A program made the position numbers and the translations under genes. From JBDTGE01 sp050742975 (lineage in GTDB: Bacteria > Actinomycetota > Actinomycetes > Mycobacteriales > Jatrophihabitantaceae), in NCBI GenBank assembly GCA_050742975.1, contig JBOGDQ010000295.1, forward strand, positions 1 through 7,236: a stretch of DNA of 7,236 bases, written 5' to 3'. Within the stretch, counting starts at the first letter, position 1. Every line of letters starts with the position of its first letter. The notes under the pieces are model-generated. The model was not told where the DNA came from. It saw only the letters and a list, made by a program, of their open reading frames with translations, and searched no databases. Positions 7,130 to 7,236 of the stretch are shown piece after piece.

Positions 7130-7236
7130 GTGCCCGCAACGAAGCATCCGGTCGACCAGCTCGAGCTGGCCGCCGCGCTCGGCGTCGCGATGGACGCCGA
7201 GCTGCTGCGCCGTGCGCTGACGCACCGGTCCTACGC
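7130..7236 (+). CDS. rnc: Ribonuclease III, 5' end only (cut by window edge)
   Basis: Endonuclease that cuts double-stranded RNA and releases 16S and 23S rRNA precursors. The first 35 codons are present. After a short leader comes QLELAAALGVAMDAELLRRA, then LTHRSYA (29-35), the conserved start of the RNase III catalytic domain. The catalytic NERLEFLGD motif lies beyond the window. GTG 7130 is the likely start, 28 bases after the rpmF stop, with only a weak AGGC (7116-7119) upstream; in-frame codons between the rpmF stop and 7130 offer no alternative. The position after rpmF agrees with the common yceD-rpmF-rnc order. Confidence 0.9.
   Translation, partial: MPATKHPVDQLELAAALGVAMDAELLRRALTHRSY

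Noticed and set aside
6261..7139. Minus-strand open frame of 292 codons opposite the YceD gene and rpmF
   Set aside because: It covers two recognised plus-strand genes and has no coherent domain.

Overview
This is a conserved housekeeping stretch from a high-GC actinobacterium. The evidence is strong G/C bias at third codon positions, many GTG starts, and an actinobacterial gene order: rpmB diverging from DAK2-family gene - recG - rsmD - coaD, then a SepIVA-type coiled-coil gene, a YceD/DUF177 gene, rpmF and rnc. The order and the SepIVA-like gene fit an actinomycete (the Pseudonocardia/mycobacteria side of the phylum is plausible), but genus cannot be read from this window.

Layout. Bases 1-37 hold nothing I can assign. 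Bases 38-66 form the intrinsic terminator of rpmB, which is on the minus strand (86-277). Bases 278-491 are a divergent control region with one candidate promoter facing each way. From 492 rightwards everything is on the plus strand: a FakA/YloV-like DAK2 protein, RecG helicase, RsmD 16S rRNA methyltransferase, CoaD (coenzyme A synthesis), a DivIVA-like septal coiled-coil protein, a YceD/DUF177 zinc-ribbon protein, ribosomal protein L32, and the first 35 codons of RNase III, cut by the window edge.

The genes are packed tightly. recG/rsmD and rsmD/coaD overlap by 3-4 bases through GTGA and ATGA junctions. The DAK2/recG junction contains a tiny 11-codon reading frame that links the two genes by overlaps at both ends. 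The only plus-strand gap that looks like a new promoter is 6221-6281, before the YceD gene. The window therefore probably contains two plus-strand transcription units: lipid kinase-like/repair/rRNA modification/CoA/septum, and then the ribosome-assembly set yceD-rpmF-rnc.

I find no mobile element, CRISPR array, tRNA, phage gene or defence system. I do not think this window holds an undescribed system. The points worth a second look are small: the DAK2/recG bridging mini-frame, a five-fold 11-residue tyrosine repeat in the SepIVA-like protein, two non-consensus residues at metal-site positions of the DAK2 protein, and the leader in front of yceD.
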